A stretch of DNA of 64,000 bases from Bradyrhizobium cenepequi. Lineage in GTDB: Bacteria; Pseudomonadota; Alphaproteobacteria; Rhizobiales; Xanthobacteraceae. The DNA is taken from positions 108,876 to 172,875 of the forward strand of contig NZ_JAGKJI010000012.1 in assembly GCF_020329485.1 (NCBI RefSeq), read 5' to 3'. The notes below the pieces were generated by a model. The model was not told where the DNA came from. It was given only the letters and a program-made list of their open reading frames with translations, and did no database searches. Position numbers and translations under genes: made by a program. Position 1 is the stretch's first letter. Every line of letters begins with the position of its first letter. Shown here in pieces: positions 28,093-36,600 of the stretch.

Positions 28093-28108
28093 TGTGAGTT
28101 ATCTCACA
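28093..28108. promoter_or_regulatory. perfect CRP/FNR-type palindrome (TGTGA-N6-TCACA)
   Basis: The sequence TGTGAGTTATCTCACA matches the symmetric CRP consensus in both half-sites, and the palindrome extends one base each side. It lies about 97 bases before the ATG of the 41-residue peptide gene, a plausible activator position. The same bases could fold into a 7-bp RNA hairpin ending the channel gene, but no T-run follows. Confidence 0.55.
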
Positions 28109-28204
28109 CTGCCGGACCGGGTGTCTCGGATAGCATGGGCGTGCGCTGAGGGGGCGTGTTGCCAGCTGCGATGAGCCGAAGCCGGTGTGACCCAGGAGAG
28201 CGTC

Positions 28205-28330
28205 ATGCGTACCGTCAGGATGTTTGGAATGCTCGCAATGATTCTAGCGGCGACCTGCTCCGTCACGCCGGTCTTCGCGTGTCCCGCGGGCTATGTCGCC
28301 TGCGGTGGTGCTTGCTGCCCGGGCCGATAG
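28205..28330 (+). CDS. 41-residue secreted Cys-rich peptide
   Basis: A short gene with a strong ribosome-binding site (caggag, eight bases before ATG) encoding a basic N terminus (MRTVRMF), a hydrophobic signal core (GMLAMILAATCSV) and TPVFA as likely signal-peptidase site. The mature part would be only 16 residues, CPAGYVACGGACCPGR, with four cysteines including a CC pair. VFAC could also act as a weak lipobox. I know of similar tiny CPxGYxxCGxxCCP peptides as uncharacterised proteins in Bradyrhizobium-like genomes but no function. It precedes the next gene by 47 bases in the same direction and shares the CRP-like site upstream, so the two may be one operon. Confidence 0.7.
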   Translation: MRTVRMFGMLAMILAATCSVTPVFACPAGYVACGGACCPGR

Positions 28331-28377
28331 CCCGCGTCGATGCACGTCTGATCCGGATATGATGGCAGGAGGTAGTC

Positions 28378-29262
28378 ATGCGCACCATGACGATGATTGC
28401 GCTGGCCGCAGTGCTCGCGACGGTGGCCGTTCCATCGACAGCGTATTACTTGACCAGGCCCAGCGAGGATCCCCTCGGCGATACGTTGCGCCGATATAGC
28501 TTTGTGCCGATCAATCCCCCCTCCAATCTCATGGAGGTCGGATCGCTCTACTACGTCGATGCCGAGGTGAAGGAGTTCAAGGCCATCTGCCACGCCGACA
28601 AGGCCGACCTGGAGGGTGCCGTCGTGTCGTCGCCGAGCTGGGAGATGCAGGAAAGCCTTGAACGAAACGGACGCTTCAACACCGGTGTGAAAATCGATCT
28701 TGGCTGGATGCTGAACGGGAGCGCCGAGAGGAATTATGTCGTCAAGGTGCACGCCTCGCTGAACGACGTCCTGCTCGAGGAGATTCCACTCGGCCCGAAC
28801 TGGCTGATCTTCACCAAGCTGATGGAAAAGCCGCAATGCAGCCAGGTCGCCATGCAATACCTCCATGCCGGCGGCTATGTGTGCCAGGGGCAAAAGATCC
28901 TGCAGGCGACCGCCGAGTTCAAACTTGACCGCGACGCGCACGACAGGCTTGCGGCCAATGCGAAGACCTCGCCTGACGAGATCAAGACCATCATGAAGCT
29001 CGCGGTCGAGTCGCAGAGCGATCAGAGCGTCGTCGACAGGGAGGGGCGCCTCTTCGCCGGAGCGGCATTGAAGTATGGCGTCTCGATGAATCCGATCTGC
29101 CTCGCGCCCCCGGATGGACGCTTCCGGCGAGTCCTGCCGCGGACCGCGCTGGGACGCGTGACCAACTTCGTGCTGTTCAATGTCGTGGAGCCGATGCTCC
29201 CGTCCAGGTCGGAGCGTGTGGAAGTGGCGCAGGACACTCACGCGGCGGAGAGGCCGAAGTGA
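28378..29262 (+). CDS. exported protein of unknown function
   Basis: A 294-residue protein with an excellent Shine-Dalgarno (aggaggt) before ATG and an N-terminal hydrophobic segment (MIALAAVLATVAVPSTAYYL) acting as signal peptide or anchor. I do not recognise the family with certainty. Visible features are LRRYSFVPINPPSNLMEVGS near the N terminus, predicted beta-rich central segments (NYVVKVHASLNDVLLEEIPL), a Cys-containing stretch KPQCSQVAMQYLHAGGYVCQ, and a late strand ALKYGVSMNPICLAP. The order of elements loosely recalls bacterial gasdermins, but that is an impression, and the export signal would be atypical. It follows the Cys-rich peptide gene and converges with the methyltransferase gene. 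Confidence 0.75.
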   Translation: MRTMTMIALAAVLATVAVPSTAYYLTRPSEDPLGDTLRRYSFVPINPPSNLMEVGSLYYVDAEVKEFKAICHADKADLEGAVVSSPSWEMQESLERNGRFNTGVKIDLGWMLNGSAERNYVVKVHASLNDVLLEEIPLGPNWLIFTKLMEKPQCSQVAMQYLHAGGYVCQGQKILQATAEFKLDRDAHDRLAANAKTSPDEIKTIMKLAVESQSDQSVVDREGRLFAGAALKYGVSMNPICLAPPDGRFRRVLPRTALGRVTNFVLFNVVEPMLPSRSERVEVAQDTHAAERPK

Positions 29263-29300
29263 CGCGCGGCCCGTCCCCGCGCCGCAGACCGTATTTCTCC

Positions 29301-29328
29301 GCAGCCGATGCGACTGCATGTCGGCTGC
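29301..29328. terminator. hairpin between convergent genes
   Basis: GCAGCCGA and TCGGCTGC form a perfect 8-bp stem with a 12-base loop in the 68-base gap between the convergent unknown gene and the methyltransferase gene. There is no clear T-run on either strand, but position and symmetry suit a bidirectional terminator. Confidence 0.4.
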
Positions 29329-29330
29329 TA

Positions 29331-30140
29331 TCATGCGCGCCGTGGCTTCCGCTCCGATGGCAGTCCTTGCTCGATGCCTTGGAAGCGTAGCGGTGCGAGG
29401 GCGACGGCGCGTTCCCACCAGTCCGTCACACGCTCGTCGAGCGCGGTTCTGCCTCGGCCCTGGCCGGGGAAGATCCTGATGCGCCTGACGGCTTCGGCCT
29501 GATAACAGCGCGCGAGGCGGGTGATCTTGATGACGGTGCCTGCTCTGCCGCGCCTGGTCAGCGGGATCAGCAGACGGCCGTTGCGGCGGAGCGATTCGAT
29601 CCACAGCGGATGCGGATGATTGAAGCCCGCATGGACGATGATCACATCGGCAGGGCCGCCTACGTCGCTGCGGCCGTCGCCGTGGATGACTTCGACGTTC
29701 TTGTATCGCCTCAGATTGGAGGCGGCACGGCCGGCCAAGGCCTGGTCGCAGTCGATGGCAAGCACCGTTCCTTGCGCGCCGACGATCCTGGATAGGATCG
29801 CCGAATAATAGCCGAGCCCGCAGCCGATCTGCACGACGCGCTCTTTCTCCTTGATGTCGAGCACATCGAAGAAATGCGCCCACAGGCTCGGCAATCCGGT
29901 GTCGAGGCTGCGGCGTTCATCGATCGCCACCAGCACGTCGTCATAGAGACGAACGGGATTGGCATCCGCGGTGGAGCAGTAGCCGCGTCCGGCCTCGCGC
30001 CGGATGCGCCAGGGGCCATCGTCCGCAAATTGCTCGCGCGGTACCGCGGCGAAAGCCCGCAGCACGCGCGGGGAGGAGATTTGTTCGCGCTGGGTGATCG
30101 CTTTCGCGTAGCGTCGTCGTGCGGCCGCGAGCTCGCTCAT
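29331..30140 (-). CDS. PIMT-like SAM-dependent methyltransferase
   Basis: A 269-residue class I methyltransferase of the protein-L-isoaspartate methyltransferase group. It has a helical start (AITQREQISSPRVLRAFAAV, REQFADDGPW) and SAM motif I in VVQIGCGLGYYSAILSR, followed by VLAIDCD, VEVIHGDG and ADVIIVHAGFNHPHPLW, and NGRLLIPLTRRGRAG. The usual PIMT active-site stretch with TISQP is replaced by YCSTADANPVRLYDD, so repair of isoaspartate is doubtful and the substrate is unknown. The ATG overlaps the stop of the upstream cyclase gene (ATGA), so it is the second gene of that operon. An upstream in-frame Met exists but would lie inside the cyclase gene. Confidence 0.8.
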   Translation of the reverse strand: MSELAAARRRYAKAITQREQISSPRVLRAFAAVPREQFADDGPWRIRREAGRGYCSTADANPVRLYDDVLVAIDERRSLDTGLPSLWAHFFDVLDIKEKERVVQIGCGLGYYSAILSRIVGAQGTVLAIDCDQALAGRAASNLRRYKNVEVIHGDGRSDVGGPADVIIVHAGFNHPHPLWIESLRRNGRLLIPLTRRGRAGTVIKITRLARCYQAEAVRRIRIFPGQGRGRTALDERVTDWWERAVALAPLRFQGIEQGLPSERKPRRA

Positions 30141-33100
30141 CCCGCTCGGTGGAGTCCTGTCTGGTCGGCCCAAGGAGGCTGCCTTGATGGATTCACGCCG
30201 AGCTCCTCCATCAGATTCCATGCCTCCTTCAAGTCCGGCGTGCGGAAGCCTTCGGCGAACTGCGCCGTAACAGGCACAAGCAGTTCGGCGGCCTGCTCGC
30301 GCTTGCCGGCATCGCGCCAAAGGCGCGCCAGGCTGATGGCGGACCGCAGTTCCCATGCGAGTGCGCTCTGTTGGCGGGCCAGCTCCATCGAACGACGGAA
30401 CAGTTCCTCGACGTCATCTGCCACCGCCAGTCCGCCCTGCGCAAAGGTCGTTTCACCCTGCAGGCGATAGACCTCGGCGAGGAAGAAATGATCGCCAGTC
30501 CGCTTCGCGACCGCCAGAGCGCCGTCCAATGTCCGCAGCGCTGCTTCCAGCCGGCCGGCTTTCGCATAGGCCGTCGCAAGCAGGCTCCTGAACCAGCAAC
30601 TGGCGAGCCAGGAGTCCATGGCTTCGTAGCCGTCGAGTCCGGCCCGCATCTGCTTCAGCCCTTCGTCGATCTCGCCGAGCTCGGCCATCGCCCATCCGCG
30701 CAGGATGGCTGCCTGCTGCTTCCAATGCAGGAAGCCATGTTCCGACGAGACCACCATGGCGCGGTCCGCATAGTTCATGGTCCCCTCGACATCACGCAGG
30801 TGCTGGCAAAGATAGGCGCCGAACTCGAGGGCGAAGGCGAGCGTGAACGGATGACGCAGCTGTTCCGCGTTGAGGATCGCATCCTCGCTGTGCTGGCGCG
30901 CCGCATCCGGTCGGCCGAGAAACCACTGGAGATATCCGAGATAGGACAGCGAGACGACGCCGGGATCGATGCCGTGCCGTTCGGTCAGTTCACCGTGCAG
31001 ATCGGGCGTGTAAAGCCCGATGCAGCGCTGCAGATGATAGTGCGAAGCCGCAAATCGCCCGCGATAGAGCATGGTCATGGCGATCGCCCTGTGGGCCTCG
31101 ATGAGGTATCCGACCTGCTGCTGCGTCGATTGCGCGGTCGCGTCCGGGCGTACTCGCTTGGCGAACTTCAGGAGTTCGACGCTGAGATCATGGGCGCGCT
31201 TCAGATCGGCGCGGATGAAGTGGCACACCCAAAGTCCACGGGTCGCCGTGAACACCATTGCTTCGTCGTCGAGCTGACGGCCGAGCTCGAGCGCCTGGGC
31301 ATAGTTTTCCTCGACCTCCTGCACGGCATAGCCCTTGGCGGCGATCAGGGCGTTGCCCAGGGCGGTGCGGAGTTCCAGCTCCATTTCGTCGCGTCGCGGC
31401 ATCTTGGGGTGGCTTTGCGTGACGCTGAGGCCGCGCCGGAGATGGCTGATCGCTTCCAGATTGGCGCCTGCCCTGGCGGCCTGCTTGCCCGCCTTCAGCC
31501 AGAAACCGGCGGCCGGTTCACTCTGGCCGGATTCGGTCAAGTGATAGGCGAAAAGCTCGGGTTCGCGCTCGGTACGTTCCGGATAGAGGTCGGCGATCAC
31601 CTCCGCGATCCGCGAATGCAGCCTTCGTCTTTCGCTGTGCAGGAGGCTCGAATGCGCCGCATCCTGGATCATCACATGCTTGAAGGCATAGACCGAATCT
31701 GGCCGATGGCCGCGGCGGACGATCAGCCCCGCCTGCTCGAGGTGATCAAGCGCCGCCTCGATCTGCTCCGCCGGCGCTTCGGCGACCGCGCGAAGGATCT
31801 CGTAGGAGAACTCACGGCCGATCGTGGCCGCGATCTGCGCGATCTTCTTGAACGGGCCCATGCGATCGAGGCGCGCCATCAGCGAGTCGGTGAGGGTGGC
31901 CGGGATCGAGAGTTGGCGCCATGGTCCGGTGAAGACGTAGCGCCCATGCCGCTCGGTGAGCAGGTTGGATTCGATGACGGCCTTGGTCAGCTCTTCCAGG
32001 AACAGCGGCACGCCATCGGTCTTGACGATGATCTCCTCGACGACCTCCCTCGGCAGCTCCCGCCGGCCCGCGACGCGCTCGACCAATGTCGTCCGTAGTT
32101 GCCGGCTGAGCCGGTTGAGCTTCAATGCCCTGATATGGCGATCCGCATTCCAGCTCGCCTTGAATTCCGGGCGGCAGGTGACGATCACGAAAATGGTCGC
32201 GTTCTGAGCCTTCTGGACCAGCAGGTCGAGCACTTCCCGCGAGGTAGGATCGATCCAATGGGCGTCCTCCAAGGCGATCATCAATGGCCGGTCGCGCGCA
32301 AGCCCGATCAGATGGTTCACCAGCGCGGCGACCGTCACATCCTTGTGCTGCTGCGGCGAAAGCTCCGGCAGCGCATGCCGATCGCCGGTTGAGATCGACA
32401 ACAGCGCCGCAAAGATCGGCACGACCTGCTGCACGTTGCCCTTTGCCGCGGCCACCGCCGCCTCGAGGCTTGAGAGCGCCAGCACCGAAGAGCTTTCGCG
32501 ATCAAGTCCGATCGCGAATTTGAACTGCTCGATAAACGGATGGAACGCAGTGCCGGTGTAGTAGGGAGAACACTGGAACGACAACTGCCCGTGCGGCTCG
32601 CCCGCGATCCGCTCGTGAATCTCCTGGAAGATGCGCGATTTGCCGATTCCAGGCTCTCCCGACAGCAGGACGACCTGGCCGTGACCCCGCTTGGCCTGTT
32701 GCCAGCGTCGCATCAAGAGGGCGATCTCTTCCTCGCGGTTGACGAGCGGTGTCAATCTCGGGCCCATTGCCGCGGCGAAGCGCGTTTCCGTGCGCGCCCG
32801 CCGGACCACGCGCCAGGCCTGGACCTTCTCGGATATCCCCTTGAGCGCGTGAATGCCGAGATTCTGGTAGTCGAACTTTCCCCTCAGCAGGGATTGAGTC
32901 GAGGACGCAATGACCACCCCATTGACGGGGGCCAGCGGCTGCAGCCGGGCAGCGAGGTTCAGCGTTTCGCCGACGGCGGAGTCGCGTTCCTCGGTGCCCT
33001 GTCCTATCAGGTCTCCGACGACGACGAGGCCGGTCGCGATTCCGATGCGAACAGCAGGCGTGTAGCCGGACGCCACTCGCTGCTCGCCGCCTTGCGCGGA

Positions 33101-33619
33101 CGACAGCGCCTCCACGATCTCAAGCCCGGCGCGCACGGCACGCTCAGCGTCGTCCTCATGCGCATGAGGGTAGCCGAAATAGATCAGGATGGCATCGCCG
33201 ATATAGCGCGCGGCGAAGCCGTCATAATACTTCACGATCCGGACGCAAGTCTCCCGGAAGCGCGCGATGATGTCGCGTACATCCTCGGGATCGAACTGCT
33301 CGGAGAGCGACGTGGAGCCCACCATGTCGCAGAACATGGCTGTGAGCTGCCGCCGTTCGGCGGCGTTCGCCGTTCTCGGCGTGACGCTGCGACCCGCTAC
33401 CGGTGCGATCGGGGCTAGCGTACCGATCGCGCGCTGCAGGCGCCTGCGATCACCCATCGGAAGACCAAGCTTCGCCAGATCCTCTTCGGTCAGATCCGGG
33501 AGGACGTCGAAGCCGATACGGTGCTGAATGAAAAGATCGCCGTATTGGCCGAGGCCGATCTCCTCAAGCCAGTGCTTCAAGCCGCCTGTCGTTTCAGAGC
33601 TTGGCTTATTCTCCGGCAT
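30137..33619 (-). CDS. SAM-domain / class III nucleotide cyclase / AAA ATPase / TPR signalling protein
   Basis: A 1160-residue multidomain protein. An N-terminal SAM domain (KHWLEEIGLGQYGDLFIQH, about 14-75) precedes a class III cyclase homology domain (RRQLTAMFCDMVGSTSLSE and ARYIGDAILIYFGYPHAHED, about 85-265) with both metal-binding Asp regions. An AAA/STAND ATPase module follows with Walker A GEPGIGKSR and Walker B PLMIALEDAHWID, then winged-helix-like segments and TPR repeats to the end. Such proteins are abundant in Bradyrhizobium and are thought to make cAMP or act as ATP-driven switches; the signal is unknown. It is transcribed divergently from the synthetase gene, only 32 bases from that gene's upstream start, and couples to the methyltransferase downstream. 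Confidence 0.92.
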   Translation of the reverse strand: MPENKPSSETTGGLKHWLEEIGLGQYGDLFIQHRIGFDVLPDLTEEDLAKLGLPMGDRRRLQRAIGTLAPIAPVAGRSVTPRTANAAERRQLTAMFCDMVGSTSLSEQFDPEDVRDIIARFRETCVRIVKYYDGFAARYIGDAILIYFGYPHAHEDDAERAVRAGLEIVEALSSAQGGEQRVASGYTPAVRIGIATGLVVVGDLIGQGTEERDSAVGETLNLAARLQPLAPVNGVVIASSTQSLLRGKFDYQNLGIHALKGISEKVQAWRVVRRARTETRFAAAMGPRLTPLVNREEEIALLMRRWQQAKRGHGQVVLLSGEPGIGKSRIFQEIHERIAGEPHGQLSFQCSPYYTGTAFHPFIEQFKFAIGLDRESSSVLALSSLEAAVAAAKGNVQQVVPIFAALLSISTGDRHALPELSPQQHKDVTVAALVNHLIGLARDRPLMIALEDAHWIDPTSREVLDLLVQKAQNATIFVIVTCRPEFKASWNADRHIRALKLNRLSRQLRTTLVERVAGRRELPREVVEEIIVKTDGVPLFLEELTKAVIESNLLTERHGRYVFTGPWRQLSIPATLTDSLMARLDRMGPFKKIAQIAATIGREFSYEILRAVAEAPAEQIEAALDHLEQAGLIVRRGHRPDSVYAFKHVMIQDAAHSSLLHSERRRLHSRIAEVIADLYPERTEREPELFAYHLTESGQSEPAAGFWLKAGKQAARAGANLEAISHLRRGLSVTQSHPKMPRRDEMELELRTALGNALIAAKGYAVQEVEENYAQALELGRQLDDEAMVFTATRGLWVCHFIRADLKRAHDLSVELLKFAKRVRPDATAQSTQQQVGYLIEAHRAIAMTMLYRGRFAASHYHLQRCIGLYTPDLHGELTERHGIDPGVVSLSYLGYLQWFLGRPDAARQHSEDAILNAEQLRHPFTLAFALEFGAYLCQHLRDVEGTMNYADRAMVVSSEHGFLHWKQQAAILRGWAMAELGEIDEGLKQMRAGLDGYEAMDSWLASCWFRSLLATAYAKAGRLEAALRTLDGALAVAKRTGDHFFLAEVYRLQGETTFAQGGLAVADDVEELFRRSMELARQQSALAWELRSAISLARLWRDAGKREQAAELLVPVTAQFAEGFRTPDLKEAWNLMEELGVNPSRQPPWADQTGLHRAG

Positions 33620-33651
33620 GATTATCCGTCAGGCTGCATCTCGGGAGAAGG

Positions 33652-36600
33652 ATGTGTCTCCGTCGTCTGGGTGCGCACATTTGGGGACTTTGCCCGACCT
33701 CGGTCTGGACGGATTTGCGAAGTTCGAGGACAATAGCTCAATTCGAGCAAAAAGGCACTGCCTTGTCGGACGTCGCAGCTTCACCGTCGCAGGGATCGGC
33801 CGGCAGCAGCACCGGGGGGCGGGTCTTTTCGTGCATCGCGGACATCCTCGACTTCTATTCTCGTACGGCGTCCGCTCGGACCGCGGTGCTTGCTCCCGGG
33901 CGCGGTGCGGCGACCTATGCCGATCTTGCCACGCGCACCGATAATACTGTCCGTCAATTGCGCGGGCTCGGCATCGCCCAGGGCGATCGCGTCGCGGTGG
34001 TATTGCCGCGGGGCGTGGATAACGCGCTGACCCTTATTGCGGTGGCAACAGCAGCGGTCTGTATCCCAGTCAATCCGGACCTGACCGGGGACGAACTGCA
34101 GCGCTATTTCAGCGAGCTGAAGCTTGCCGCCATCGTCACGTCTGCGGAAGCGAGCAAGGCAAGCCGGGCAGCCGCGCATGCGTTGGGGATTCCAGTGATC
34201 GACCTCTCGCCGCGGCTGAGCCAGGGCCTCGGCGCTTTTGACTTGGCGGGTTCGGCGGCTGGACCTGCCGTTGTCGGTGGTGCCGCGCGCGGTGACGATG
34301 ATGCCTTTATCCTGTTGACCTCAGGCACGGCGTCTCGCCCTAAGATGGTACCGCTGACGCATGCAAGCGTGTGTCTTTCGGCCTACAATGCCGGAGCCGT
34401 GCTCGCGCTTGGGCCTCAGGATCGCCTGCTCAATGTGCTGCCGCTGTTTCATGCGCACGGCCTGATATCCGGTCTGCTTACGGCGCTCGCAGCCGGATCC
34501 AGCGTGATCTGCACCGCGGCCTTCGATCCCGCGTCCTTCTTCACCTGCCTGAAGAAGTTGGAGCCGACCTGGTACACCGCGGTGCCGACCATTCACCGCG
34601 CGGTGCTGTCCGCTTCCGAACATGACACGCGGATGACACGAGCGTCCTCGCTGCGCGTAATCCGCTCGGCATCCGCATCGCTCGCACCCGCCATCCTGCA
34701 GGGACTGGAAGCGCGGTTCGGCGTTCCCGTGATCGAGACCTACGGCATGACGGAAGGTGCATCCCAGATTGCCGCCAATCCTCGCCACCGGCGCAAGCCC
34801 GGCTCGGTCGGACTGCCCGCCGGCCCCGAGATCGCGATCATGGATCAAGAAGGCCGGCGGCTGCCAGCCGGTGAGCGCGGCGAGATCATGCTGCGCGGCC
34901 CCACCATCAGCAGCGGCTATTACAACGATCCGGAGGCGACCAGATCGGCCTTCCGGGACGGTTGGTTCAGGACCGGCGACCTCGGCTATCTCGACGCAGA
35001 CGGTTATCTCTTCATCGTCGGCCGCATCAAGGACGTCATCAACCGCGGCGGGCAAAAGATCTCGCCTCTCGAGGTGGAAGAGGCGCTGCTGAGCCATCCG
35101 GACGTGCTCGAGGCCGGCGCCTTCGGCATTCCCCACCAGAAGCTTGGCGAGACCGTCGCCGCCGCGATCGTGCTGCGGCCGCAGTCCGGCGCGACCGCGC
35201 ATCAGCTTCGGCAATTCGCGCGGCAGCGGCTTGCCGCCTACAAAGTCCCGAGCCTGATCCGGATGGTTCAGGCCTTGCCGAAAGGGGCGAGCGGCAAGCT
35301 CAAGCGAAGCTCGCTTGCCGAACTGGTGTCGGCTGGACCGGTTAGCGAAGACAACGAACACAGGCGTTCGCCGCGTTCGGAGCTGGAGCGGCAACTGGCC
35401 GAGATCTGGGCGAGGCTCCTGGAAGTGGGTGAGGTCGGTATCGATCAGGACGTGTTCGCGCTCGGCGCGGATTCGCTCGCAGTCACGCAAATGCTGTCGC
35501 GCCTGCGCGAACAATTCGGCGCCGATCTCTCATTCAAGGATATTTTCGACGCGCCGACGGTCGCTGAACTTGCCGGGCGGCTGCAATCGCGTGCGGCGGG
35601 CCGTGACGTCGTGATGCCGGGCTGGCGGAAGACCGCGATGGAGGGAAGCCGTGCGCCGCTCTCGTTCCAGCAGCAGCGGATGTACGTCCTCACCCGGTTG
35701 GACCAGACCAAATACAATTACAATGTTGTGGAAGTGGCGCGCCTGTCCGGCCGGCTCGACGTTGCTGCGTTCGAGGCAAGCATCGCGGCGCTTTGCGAAC
35801 GGCACGAGATCTTGCGCTCGACCTTTTCCGAATGGCTGGGCGAACCCGTGCAGCGCGTTGATGCGGAGATGCCGCGGCTCGGACATATCGACTTGAAGGG
35901 ATGCGCGCAGGCCGAGCGCGAAACTGCGATCCGGCGCGAAGCTTTGAGGCTGGCCCACCACCAATTCGATCTTGAGCATGAACCGCCGCTTAAAGTCAGG
36001 CTGCTGCGCTTTAGTGCGACCGATCATGCGCTGGTGATCAACATCCACCACCTCGTCACCGACGGCTGGTCGCAGCGGCTGTTTTGGCAGGAACTCGAAG
36101 CGCATTATGCGGCGCGCCGCGCGGGACGCGCTGCCGCGTTGTCTCCGCTCGCTTTCCAATATCGCGATTTCGCTGCGTGGCAGCAGGCTTGGGCGGAGAC
36201 ACTGGCGGCGAAGGAGCAGTTGAGCTATTGGCGCAGGCAGCTCGATGGCGTCACGACACTGCCGCTGCGCACCGATCGCCCGCGTCCACAGACCTGGAGC
36301 GGCCGCGGTGCCCGGCACTACATCGAATTCCCGCAAGGCCTGTCGGCGCGGCTGAGGTCGCTGAGCCAGGCGAAGAGCGTCACGCCGTTCATGACGCTGC
36401 TCGCTGCGTTTCAATGCGTTCTCCATCGCTACACCGGCCACGAGGATGTCGCGATCGGCTCGCTGATTGCGAACCGCAACCAGATCCAGACCGAACGCCT
36501 GATCGGGCTGTTTGCCAACACCGTGATCCTGCGCACCGACTGCTCCGGCGATCCCACCTTCGGCGAGCTGCTGCGGCGGGTGCGGCAGGTCACGCTCGAT

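Noticed and set aside
34303..34400. Whether the first NRPS domain is broken
   Set aside because: Its core motifs (SGTASRPKMVPLTH, TYGMTEG, RTGDLG) and the downstream Lys region are intact, so I treat it as active.
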